Shown here: positions 16,884-23,725 of the stretch, in pieces
How the letters are laid out: each line of letters opens with the position of its first letter
How positions within the stretch are numbered: the first letter of the stretch is position 1
NCBI GenBank assembly: GCA_040382095.1
Contig: JBEIGB010000040.1
Coordinates: 1-31,314, forward strand
Direction of reading: 5' to 3'
DNA from: JADJPL01 sp040382095
Lineage (GTDB): Bacteria; Bacteroidota; Bacteroidia; Chitinophagales; Saprospiraceae
Length of the DNA stretch: 31,314 nucleotides
Translations under genes and position numbers: made by a program
The notes under the pieces: model-generated
Seen by the model: the letters and a program-made list of their open reading frames with translations, nothing else
Databases searched by the model: none
Told to the model about the DNA's origin: nothing

Positions 16884-17900
16884 ATGCACGAAATGGAACG
16901 CATCGGAGAACTGAAATCCCTTCTTTCATCACCAAAGGATGTAGTGATTGTATCGCACCGGAACCCGGATGGCGATGCAGTGGGTGCCTCCCTCGCACTT
17001 TACCATTTCCTGCAGCACCTCGGCCATGCGCTGAAAATCGTTTTTCCCAGTGAATATCCGGATTTTCTTTCCTGGATGCCCGCGGTGGGAAAAATCATAT
17101 CTTTTGACGAGCAACCCGAAGAGGCCAAAAAAGCGGTCGAGGAGGCTGGATTATTCTTTTGTCTGGATTTCAATGGGCTGGACAGGATTGACAAGGTAGG
17201 AGAGTTGATCATGGGTAATTCCGCACCTAAAGTATTGATTGACCATCACCTTGACCCCGAACCCTTCGCCGATTTTATCCTTTCAGATACCCGCTCGAGT
17301 TCGACGGCAGAACTGATTTACGACTTTATCCATTTGCTGAATTGGCGGCAATACCTCGATGAAAACGTCGGAACCTGCATTTATACCGGGATCGTGACAG
17401 ACACAGGCTCGTTCAAATTCGGCACTTCGGCGAAATTGTTCAGGGTAGTAGCTGATTTGGTAGAGCTTGGGGTCAAAGATCAGATCCTTCAGGACCTCAT
17501 CGCCAACAACCTGAGCGAAAAACACCTGCGTCTGTTGGGCTACTGCCTGTTTCACCGGATGGAAATCCTGGAAGAATTCCGCACTGGGATTATTACGCTG
17601 GCCAAGGAGGACTATGCCCATTTCGATATCCAGCGCGGCGACACAGAAGGTATCGTCAATTACCTGCTTCGGATGCCGAAAGTTGTGCTCGCTGTATTCA
17701 TCACTGAACAACCGACCGTAGTCAAATTATCCCTGCGTTCTAAAGGGGAGTTCTCCGTGCAGGAAATCGCAGTGCAGCATTTTAAAGGCGGCGGGCACCG
17801 GAATGCCTCCGGTGGGGCATCTTTTATCGGGCTGAAGCCTACGGTTCGGAAGTTCAAGGAGCTGCTACCCGATTATAAGGCCAAACTGGACGCAGTGTAA
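16884..17900 (+). CDS. DHH/DHHA1 family phosphoesterase (NrnA-like)
   Basis: 338 residues, the length of NrnA-type enzymes, which degrade short oligoribonucleotides and dephosphorylate 3'-phosphoadenosine 5'-phosphate. Metal-binding motifs: SHRNPDGDA (His25, Asp29, Asp31), CLDFN near 93-97, IDHHLD with DHH at 120-122, and TDTGSFKF with Asp173. The DHHA1 domain ends with GGGHRNASGG, the substrate-binding glycine-rich motif. All metal ligands are present, so activity is expected. NrnA is the best guess; other substrates such as cyclic dinucleotide products cannot be excluded. A second in-frame ATG lies three codons later. It is followed after 87 bp by the FKBP gene. Confidence 0.9.
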   Translation: MHEMERIGELKSLLSSPKDVVIVSHRNPDGDAVGASLALYHFLQHLGHALKIVFPSEYPDFLSWMPAVGKIISFDEQPEEAKKAVEEAGLFFCLDFNGLDRIDKVGELIMGNSAPKVLIDHHLDPEPFADFILSDTRSSSTAELIYDFIHLLNWRQYLDENVGTCIYTGIVTDTGSFKFGTSAKLFRVVADLVELGVKDQILQDLIANNLSEKHLRLLGYCLFHRMEILEEFRTGIITLAKEDYAHFDIQRGDTEGIVNYLLRMPKVVLAVFITEQPTVVKLSLRSKGEFSVQEIAVQHFKGGGHRNASGGASFIGLKPTVRKFKELLPDYKAKLDAV

Positions 17901-17987
17901 GCCGTGTGCAGCGGGCAACAGGTATGATTACCGCCTGGTTGGCGGGTGTTGTCGTATAATTTTTTGTCATTTAATTAACCTTAAATT

Positions 17988-18815
17988 ATGAGATTTCCAA
18001 TTGTTCTCGTGTTGGCGTTGTTCGCCCTGGCATCCTGCCAAAAAGAAAAGAATAAACTCCCCAGCGGGTATGAATATATCCTGCACACCAGCTCAAATGG
18101 CCCCAGGGTCGAGCCCAATGCGATGGTATATTTCCATTACCAGATGCGCAACGACGATACGGTAGTGACCAGCAGCTACGGCGAAGTGCAGATGCCTATG
18201 ATCATGGCCCCGGATTCCACTACTGTAGGTCGCGAGCTCTCTCCCATCGAAGAGGCGATCTTGTTGATGCGCGAAGGCGACAGCCTCACCATCATCGCTC
18301 CAATGGATACGGTAAACCCTAAGCCACAAGGGTTTGAGAAGTCAAAATTCTTGTATTACGACATCGCAGTTCGTACTGTCAAAGGACCCAAAGACCTGGA
18401 AAAAGCGGAAAACGCAGTGAAAGGAAAAGTGGACAAGATTATTGCCGACTACAAAGCCAATAAAATTGCCAAACTGCAAACGACGGCTTCCGGCCTGAAG
18501 TATGTCGTCCATGAAGAAGGCAGCGGTATGCGTCCGGACAGTGGTGACCTCGTCTTTGTACACTACTATGGTGCACTTACAGACGGCTCAATGTTCGACA
18601 ATTCTTTTGTCCGCGGTTCAGAATTTCCTTTCCAGCTCGGTACCGGCGGAGTGATTCCCGGCTGGGACGAAGGTATCGCCTTACTCAAGGTAGGTTCCAA
18701 GGCGACGCTGTTTGTTCCGTCCGCTCTTGGTTATGGCGCTTCGGGCGCAGGGAGTATCCCCCCGGATTCAGAACTGATATTTTATGTCGAACTGGTCAGT
18801 GCACGAAAACTGTAA
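17988..18815 (+). CDS. FKBP-type peptidyl-prolyl isomerase lipoprotein, two FKBP-like domains
   Basis: 275 residues. The N terminus is a lipoprotein signal (LVLALFALASC, lipobox LASC with Cys17), so the mature protein is lipid-anchored, likely facing the periplasm. The C-terminal domain, about 165-272, is a canonical FKBP: GDLVFVHYYGALTDGSMFDNS, PFQLGTGGVIPGWDEGIALL, VPSALGYGASG, IPPDSELIFYVELV. An N-terminal segment, about 38-135, has the FKBP outline (VYFHYQMRND, SPIEEAILLMREGDSLTIIAP) but lacks the GWDEG and GYG signatures and looks non-catalytic. A Lys-rich helical linker joins them. This suits a periplasmic folding chaperone with a substrate-binding N domain. No specific partner is indicated by the neighbours. 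Confidence 0.9.
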   Translation: MRFPIVLVLALFALASCQKEKNKLPSGYEYILHTSSNGPRVEPNAMVYFHYQMRNDDTVVTSSYGEVQMPMIMAPDSTTVGRELSPIEEAILLMREGDSLTIIAPMDTVNPKPQGFEKSKFLYYDIAVRTVKGPKDLEKAENAVKGKVDKIIADYKANKIAKLQTTASGLKYVVHEEGSGMRPDSGDLVFVHYYGALTDGSMFDNSFVRGSEFPFQLGTGGVIPGWDEGIALLKVGSKATLFVPSALGYGASGAGSIPPDSELIFYVELVSARKL

Positions 18816-18908
18816 ACCAGCTTACGACTTTTCTTTAATATAATATTTTATGCTGCCGTTTTTCCGGCTCATCCCGGGATGCGGCTTTAAAACGAAAATC
18901 AGGGCACT

Positions 18909-20001
18909 ATGACTATCGAGCAGTTGAAAGACTTGCGGGAGCGGCTGATTGCTTTAGGGAGGTATCTTTGACGTAGATCGCCGACTGATCGAAATCGAAG
19001 AAAAAGAGCAGCTCACGCTTAACCCCGATTTTTGGGAAGACCCCAAAACCGCTGAGGCTATCCTCAAGGAAATAAAAAGCCATAAAAAGTGGGTGGGGCA
19101 GTACCGGAAAATCGCATTGCTCCTCGACGATGTCGAGGGATTGAACGAATTTTTGCGCGAAGGTCTCGTTTCGGAAGCAGAAATGGATGCCAAATACGGC
19201 GAAGCCCTCTCTGCGATCGAGGATATTGAGTTCCATTCGACCCTGAACCGGCCGGAAGATGAGCTTAGTGCTACGCTGGAGATCAATGCCGGCGCAGGGG
19301 GTACAGAGGCTTGTGATTGGGCAGAAATGCTTCTGCGCATGTACACGATGTGGGCCGAGCGCCAGGGATACAAAGTCACCGGACTCAACCGGGTGGATGG
19401 AGATGTAGCTGGAATCAAAACTGCTGAAATCGAAATCGAAGGCGATTTTGTATATGGCCTCCTGAAAGGCGAAAACGGGGTCCACCGATTGGTGCGCGTA
19501 AGCCCGTACAACGCCCAGGGCAAAAGGATGACTTCTTTTGCCTCGGTGTTCGTACACCCGCGCGTGGACTCCCGGATCCATGTGGAAATCAACCCGGCAG
19601 ACCTCGACTGGGATACGTTCCGGTCCAGTGGTGCGGGTGGCCAGCACGTCAATAAAACGGAGTCTGCCGTACGGGTCCGACACCTGCCTTCGGGTATCGT
19701 CGTAGAATGCCAGCAGGAGCGCTCCCAACACCAGAACCGGGAAAAAGCCCTCCAGTTGCTGCAGTCCAGATTGTACGAAAGAGAACTCGAAAAGCAGTTG
19801 GCAGAACGCGATAAGGTGGAGTCCGGCAAAATGAAAAACGAGTGGGGCTCGCAAATCCGCAGTTATGTCCTCGACGACCGCAGGGTGAAAGACCACAGGA
19901 CCGGCCATCAGACCGGGCAGACCGATGCTGTGCTGGATGGGGAAATAGATGGTTTTCTCAAAGCTTTCCTCATGCACCATGAAGGAGCGGAAAACCCCTG
20001 A
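18909..20001 (+). CDS. prfB: Peptide chain release factor 2, made by programmed +1 frameshift
   Basis: Recognises UGA and UAA and triggers release of the finished protein. Translation starts at ATG 18909 and reads 20 codons to CTT, then meets an in-frame TGA at 18969-18971. Skipping T18969 continues as GAC-GTA-GAT and stays open to the TGA at 19999-20001, giving 363 residues, the RF2 length (E. coli 365). An automated caller may give only a 302-residue fragment from an ATG at 19093. Landmarks: LNPDFWED near the N terminus, the GAGGQHVNKTESAVR peptidyl-transferase loop with GGQ at 243-245, and the stop-codon-reading loop, which is SPY at 198-200 rather than the usual SPF. The frameshift autoregulates RF2: low RF2 slows termination at TGA and favours shifting. 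Confidence 0.96.
18956..18972 (+). promoter_or_regulatory. prfB programmed frameshift site
   Basis: AGGGAGG, then TAT, then CTT-TGA-C: the classic RF2 arrangement of an internal Shine-Dalgarno-like stimulator three bases before the slippery CTT, an in-frame TGA and a C after it. Peptidyl-tRNA-Leu slips one base from CTT to TTT. Confidence 0.95.
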
Positions 20002-20058
20002 TCGCCAATGGTGCCGGGCTATACTACACACGCTTCGGCCGGAACGGCAGAATGAAAC

Positions 20059-20121
20059 TTTTTAAAGCGCCGATTTCGTTCATTTTGCTTAGCAAAATGA
20101 ACGAAATCGGCGCTTTAAAAA
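20059..20121. repeat. 63-bp perfect palindrome
   Basis: Two 31-base arms pair perfectly around base 20090, with ATTTTGC-T-T-A-GCAAAAT at the apex. It is followed by AAAAAATATCCT, matching the AAAAAATATTCT after the palindrome within 20134-20299. The stem has T at its left end and A at its right, with no T-run beyond either end, so it does not look like a standard terminator. In RNA the apex would open to a small loop. Confidence 0.9.
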
Positions 20122-20133
20122 AAAATATCCTGA

Positions 20134-20299
20134 GGTTGTGTAAAAAGTATTTTGCCGCCTACGGCGGTGAAAGAAAGTTTTGAGCCAACACTGTTTTCAC
20201 TGATTTTGCGCAGCAAAATCGTTGAAAACGCGGCACTGAAAAAATATTCTTTGACGGCGTAAGCCGCAAAAGGACGTGCCGGAGCCTTTTTACACAACC
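20134..20299. mobile_element. MITE-like foldback element with 14-bp terminal inverted repeats
   Basis: 166 bp bounded by GGTTGTGTAAAAAG (20134-20147) and its exact complement CTTTTTACACAACC (20286-20299). Inside, the two halves are imperfectly complementary: TTTTGCCGCCTACGGCGG on the left faces a TTTTGCGGCTTACGCCG-like sequence read from the right, and the centre holds GATTTTGC-GCA-GCAAAATC with GTTTTCA/TGAAAAC outside it. No coding sequence and no obvious target-site duplication. It may be a miniature inverted-repeat element or a REP/BIME-like structure; moving by a transposase elsewhere is inference. Confidence 0.6.
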
Positions 20300-20317
20300 A
20301 AATAAAGACCTACGGCC

Positions 20318-20336
20318 TCTTTGCACAACCCTGGGG
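20318..20336 (+). repeat. Extra copy of the CACAACCC intergenic motif
   Basis: CTCTTTGCACAACCCTGGG lies 18 bases after the foldback element and matches its terminal repeat CTTTTTACACAACC except for two bases. It may be the remnant end of a neighbouring element copy. Confidence 0.45.
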
Positions 20337-20443
20337 CTTTTGGGACAGCCCATTCTTTTTATATACCCCTGCGACGGCATTGGGAGCAACCCTGTACACT
20401 TCTCCCGCACCTCCAAAATTATTTATCGCTCGGCGGGCGGCAT

Positions 20444-21430
20444 TTACATTGCCAGAATCTCGGCCATGCGCACCATGTCATGGTGTATTGGCTTCTCGCG
20501 GTTTATCGCCTCGCTGAATGGGGTGAATTGCACATTATCGTTGACGATTCCCACCATGGCATTTTGAATCTTTAAGTTCAACAGCCCTTCCACCGCCGAG
20601 TAACCAAGGCGCGAGGCCAGCACCCTGTCCATAGAGCTTGGAGCCCCGCCACGCTGCAGGTGTCCGATAATCGAATAGCGGATATCGAAGTCGGGGATAC
20701 GCTGCTGCACGAGCCGGGCGATTTCCGGAGTAGGGCCGATGGTATTGCCCTCCGCCACAACGACCAGGCTAAACAATTTCCGCCTGCGTGCATTTGCGAC
20801 CAGGTATTCCACCAGCTGATCGAGATTGCCGCCGACTTCCGGGATGAGCAGGCATTCGGCCCCGCTACTAATTGCGGTATGCAATGCGATGAAACCCGCA
20901 TGGCGCCCCATGACCTCAATGAAAAAAAGCCGGTTGTGCGAATCCGCTGTATCGCGGATGCGGTCAACTGATTCCACCGCGGTGTTCACGGCCGTATCGA
21001 AACCAATGGTGTAATCTGTACCATAAAGGTCGTTATCTATCGTGCCCGGGATACCGATAAACGGGATTTGGAATTCTTCAGAAAAGATTTTCGCCCCGGT
21101 AAATGTTCCGTTGCCACCAATAGCCACACAGGCATCAATACCATAATCGGTGAGCGCGTCAAATGCTGCCTGCCTTCCTTCGGCGGTTCTGAAACGTTCA
21201 CTGCGGGCGGTTTTGAGAAAAGTGCCTCCCCGATGGATGATATTCGCGACATCTTTGCGCTCGAGCCGTCGGAAATCACGCTCGATCATGCCTTCATAAC
21301 CCCGGACGATGCCGAAGACCTCCAGGTTGTAAAACGAAGCGGTTCGCACTACCGCACGAATGGCCGCATTCATGCCCGGTGCATCCCCACCGGATGAAAA
21401 AACGGCAATGCGTTTGATTGCTTTTTCCAT
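20444..21430 (-). CDS. pfkA: 6-phosphofructokinase (PfkA family) with GGNG substitution
   Basis: Phosphorylates fructose-6-phosphate to fructose-1,6-bisphosphate in glycolysis; cytosolic. 328 residues, usual for bacterial ATP-PFK (about 320). Motifs: SSGGDAPGMNAAIRA at 12-26, PGTIDND at 128-134 with catalytic Asp132, EVMGRHAGFIAL, and HLQRGGAPSSMDR. The nucleotide-site motif, normally GGDG, reads GGNGT at 105-109: the Mg-ATP Asp (Asp103 in E. coli) is Asn107, codon AAC. The following Gly, which marks ATP rather than pyrophosphate users, is kept. This could lower activity, alter donor use, or be a tolerated variant in this lineage. It starts 14 bp after the BadF-type kinase gene on the same strand, so an operon is likely. 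Confidence 0.93.
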   Translation of the reverse strand: MEKAIKRIAVFSSGGDAPGMNAAIRAVVRTASFYNLEVFGIVRGYEGMIERDFRRLERKDVANIIHRGGTFLKTARSERFRTAEGRQAAFDALTDYGIDACVAIGGNGTFTGAKIFSEEFQIPFIGIPGTIDNDLYGTDYTIGFDTAVNTAVESVDRIRDTADSHNRLFFIEVMGRHAGFIALHTAISSGAECLLIPEVGGNLDQLVEYLVANARRRKLFSLVVVAEGNTIGPTPEIARLVQQRIPDFDIRYSIIGHLQRGGAPSSMDRVLASRLGYSAVEGLLNLKIQNAMVGIVNDNVQFTPFSEAINREKPIHHDMVRMAEILAM

Positions 21431-21444
21431 AGTGATACAACTTG

Positions 21445-22293
21445 CTAATCCCTCGCCGTATGAAATTCCACCAGACGGTCAATGGGTTTCTGGACAAAAC
21501 GACCGGGGTTCATGCACCGCTCCTCGAGAATGAGGGTCAGGATATCCCTGAAGTGAAAGGCTACCGAACCAATGAAATGAATGGGGTAGGTTAAATGACC
21601 TGGATACTTCCTGACATGGCGGTCTATGAAGGTCGCGAAGCAGCGGTACACCAGTTTTTGGACAAACAGGTGGTCAATGTGTTCGTGCAGAAAACGGGTC
21701 AATGAGGCAAGGAAGACGTTGGGCGATGGTTTTTCGTAAATATTTTCCAGGAATTCCTGTTTGCCGCCCGGATACCGGGACTCAAGGGCGGCCTTCAGCA
21801 ACGGAGGCAGCTCCCGGTAAAAGTAGGCTTTAACAAGTGCCTTGCCCAGGTGCGCGCCACTGCCCTCGTCCCCTGCAAAATAACCCAGGTTGGTTATGTT
21901 GTCTATTACATCCACCCCGTCGAACAAACAAGTGTTCGAGCCCGTGCCAATGATACAGGCAATACCCGGCTCCCTCCCACAGGCAGCCCTTCCCGCTCCC
22001 AGAAGATCGTGCTCGACTTCAATCTCCGCGCGTTGGAAGAGCTGGGCCAGTGCAGCCTGGATTTTGGCCGCTTTCTCTGCGTCCCAAACCGATGCACCAT
22101 AATAATGAATCGCCTCTACTGCCTCGTATGGCATTGACTCAGGGTCAAATACCGTCCGGCACGCCTCCGCGATGAAAGATTCTGAATGGTAAAGTGGGTT
22201 GAACCCCACGGTACTGAATGCCCTGAGATTGCCTTTCTCATCAGCCAGTACCCAATCGGTTTTCGTGGAGCCACTATCGGCAATCAACAACAT
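21445..22293 (-). CDS. BadF/BadG-type sugar kinase, probably N-acetylglucosamine kinase-like
   Basis: 282 residues of the ASKHA-fold ATPase family that includes N-acetylglucosamine and N-acetylmuramic acid kinases. The phosphate-1 motif DSGSTKTDW is at 6-14, a candidate catalytic Asp at 96 (EHDLLGAGRAA), the phosphate-2 motif GTGSNT at 116-121, and GDEGSGAHLG at 141-150. Length and motifs match the Bacteroidota group annotated as GlcNAc kinase-like. Substrate is not provable from sequence; GlcNAc is favoured because GH73 and GH20 enzymes are nearby and pfkA follows within 14 bp. A TACCTTTA box and a 19-bp palindrome upstream suggest its own, possibly regulated, promoter. Confidence 0.8.
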   Translation of the reverse strand: MLLIADSGSTKTDWVLADEKGNLRAFSTVGFNPLYHSESFIAEACRTVFDPESMPYEAVEAIHYYGASVWDAEKAAKIQAALAQLFQRAEIEVEHDLLGAGRAACGREPGIACIIGTGSNTCLFDGVDVIDNITNLGYFAGDEGSGAHLGKALVKAYFYRELPPLLKAALESRYPGGKQEFLENIYEKPSPNVFLASLTRFLHEHIDHLFVQKLVYRCFATFIDRHVRKYPGHLTYPIHFIGSVAFHFRDILTLILEERCMNPGRFVQKPIDRLVEFHTARD

Positions 22294-22337
22294 ATTACGT
22301 CCTTTTGTCCGCAGCAGCGGAATCTTTAAAAAGTCGC

Positions 22338-22345
22338 TAAAGGTA
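22338..22345 (-). promoter_or_regulatory. Possible -7 box of the BadF-type kinase gene (TACCTTTA)
   Basis: TACCTTTA on the minus strand differs from TAnnTTTG in the last base. It ends 44 bases before the kinase ATG and touches the palindrome at 22344-22362, which would lie in the promoter spacer. Confidence 0.35.
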
Positions 22346-22362
22346 GTGTAAAAAATACACTA
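22344..22362. promoter_or_regulatory. 19-bp palindrome, candidate operator
   Basis: TAGTGTA-AAAAA-TACACTA: perfect 7-bp arms with a 5-base A spacer, in the region between the divergent kinase and GH73 genes. Its placement against the TACCTTTA box would let a bound repressor block the kinase promoter. No regulator gene is in the window. A short RNA hairpin is the alternative. Confidence 0.45.
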
Positions 22363-22468
22363 AGTGAAATTTTTCGAAAAAATCGTTCAGAAGGCGCGGA
22401 GGGTATTTTTCAAAAAAAACAACAAAAAGTTTTTAAAATATTTTTTAAAACAAAAAATGTTTTATTTT

Positions 22469-22476
22469 TACCTTCG
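22469..22476 (+). promoter_or_regulatory. Putative -7 box of the GH73 gene (TACCTTCG)
   Basis: TACCTTCG, 18 bases before the ATG at 22495, in a very A/T-rich stretch. It deviates from TAnnTTTG by one base and is identical to the box before dctP. Confidence 0.45.
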
Positions 22477-22494
22477 TAATCAAAGGAACGTAAT

Positions 22495-23355
22495 ATGAAC
22501 AGGGTATTAACACATCAGAGAAAAGCCCGTAGGGGGGCCATCGCGCAAACAGGTAACTGGATAGAGCGGAACTGGTTTAATTGCATATTGATTTACCTTG
22601 CCGCCCAGTTTTTATTCAATAAACAGATAGAAATCGGTATTGGAAATGAGCGGGTCCTGCCGGCGTCGGTAGTACCTGTCCCGAAGCCGAAACCATTGCA
22701 TACTGGAGCGGTGGAACCGGACGGGCCTGTTTATGTGCCTGCGGTGAACGTCAGTCAGTTTCCCAAAGCAGCTCCGGCCCCTGTCGAAGCTTCACCGGAA
22801 GTACCTTCCGAACCAGTAGCTGTTCCAGGGTTCAGTATCAGGAACCTTTCCCCCTTGCTCAGCCCGGGGTCGTTGAGGAAAAGAGGGATTCCAGAATCGG
22901 AGATACAGGCAAAGCTGCAGGTATGTAAGGGGTATGTCGGGCGCTATCTGGAAATCGCCCGTTCGGAAATGTCGGAATATGGCATACCTGCGAGTATTAC
23001 CCTCGCACAGGGACTGCTTGAATCGGATGCGGGGGAAAGTACACTGGCCCGCCAATCAAACAACCATTTCGGGATTAAATGTAAATCCCGCTGTCTTGGC
23101 TGTACCTGCCGGAATTATTCCGACGACGATATCTATGATATGTTCAGGGTTTTTAATAACCCGAAGGAGAGTTTCCGGGAACATTCCCTTCTGCTTACAG
23201 GGGCACGGTACAGCAAGCTGCACAAACTCGCCCCTACGGATTACAAAGGATGGGCCCATGGATTGAAAGCCGCAGGATATGCGACCGATCCGCGATATGC
23301 GTATAAATTGATTCAAATTATAGAAGCATTGTCTTTGCACCAGTACGATAGATAA
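22495..23355 (+). CDS. Membrane-anchored glucosaminidase (GH73 peptidoglycan hydrolase)
   Basis: 286 residues. One hydrophobic segment at about 27-42 (WFNCILIYLAAQFLF) without an obvious cleavage site suggests a membrane anchor. A Pro-rich linker (about 55-112) leads to a GH73 N-acetylglucosaminidase domain (about 145-283): ITLAQGLLESDAGESTLA with the likely catalytic Glu176, NNHFGIKC, FREHSLLL and the closing GYATDPRYAYKLIQIIEAL. Four cysteines at 196, 200, 203 and 205 lie in the loop after FGIK, a known variable place in Bacteroidota members of this family, and could form disulfides or bind metal. It probably cuts the glycan chain of peptidoglycan during growth or turnover. It stands alone, divergent from the kinase-pfkA pair. 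Confidence 0.9.
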   Translation: MNRVLTHQRKARRGAIAQTGNWIERNWFNCILIYLAAQFLFNKQIEIGIGNERVLPASVVPVPKPKPLHTGAVEPDGPVYVPAVNVSQFPKAAPAPVEASPEVPSEPVAVPGFSIRNLSPLLSPGSLRKRGIPESEIQAKLQVCKGYVGRYLEIARSEMSEYGIPASITLAQGLLESDAGESTLARQSNNHFGIKCKSRCLGCTCRNYSDDDIYDMFRVFNNPKESFREHSLLLTGARYSKLHKLAPTDYKGWAHGLKAAGYATDPRYAYKLIQIIEALSLHQYDR

Positions 23356-23725
23356 CCCTGGAACCAGGCAACCTATACCGGAAATATGCGGGCATGCTTC
23401 GGGCTGCATCGTCGGGAATTAGGCTTTAGTAGGGAGAGGCGGCGCATGATGGAAAAGAATTGTTCCATTCGTGCAATAAATCGCTTCTCCTTTACTATTT
23501 TTGATTCTGCTTCTTTTAGCACGCGCATTATTTCAAGAGCAACCTCATTGAGGTTCTTTGACCATTAGGAAAAGAAATGGGGCTCAGGTCGGGATAAGCG
23601 ACTTCGTTTTTTTACACTACCCCATGACTTTTCAGGCAACTGCAGGACAATATTTTGTATCAGGCGCGGTGGAACGACTTTTTCCATAATCCCATGTTAA
23701 CCCGAGGTATAAAACAAGACACGCT
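23356..23725. other. Intergenic region before the TRAP genes
   Basis: 370 bases without a convincing gene. It contains a 28-base sequence repeated at 29415-29442 and a TTTTTTTACACTACCCC variant of the recurring motif (23605-23627). A minus-strand frame at 23373-23528 (51 codons from an ATG) stays open and is charged and helical in character but has no recognisable family. The region may be a decayed mobile element. Confidence 0.5.
23553..23580 (+). repeat. 28-base dispersed repeat, copy 1
   Basis: Starts GTTCTTTGAC and ends GGAAAAGAAATGG. It matches 29415-29442 at 25 of 28 positions. The opening resembles the boxA-like GTTCTTTGAC found in Bacteroidota leader regions, which is recollection, not proof. 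Confidence 0.6.

Larger units (their letters stand above)
20002..20443. other. Gene-free region between convergent prfB and pfkA, rich in palindromes
   Basis: 442 bases without a convincing gene; open frames here lie across palindromes and have no family features. It holds a 63-bp perfect palindrome (20059-20121), a foldback element with terminal inverted repeats (20134-20299), and another copy of the CACAACCC motif (20318-20336). Nothing recognised from 20337 to 20443. Confidence 0.75.

Noticed and set aside
18913..20031. Long minus-strand open frame (372 codons) across prfB
   Set aside because: It lies wholly over prfB, whose RF2 motifs are clear on the plus strand, and its translation has no domain character.
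20321..20575. Open frame running from the palindrome cluster into pfkA
   Set aside because: Mostly antisense to the pfkA 3' end and without protein-family character.
23373..23528. 51-codon minus-strand frame with a charged, helical translation
   Set aside because: Protein-like in composition but too short, with no recognised family and no start signal; could be a remnant. Left out as a gene.
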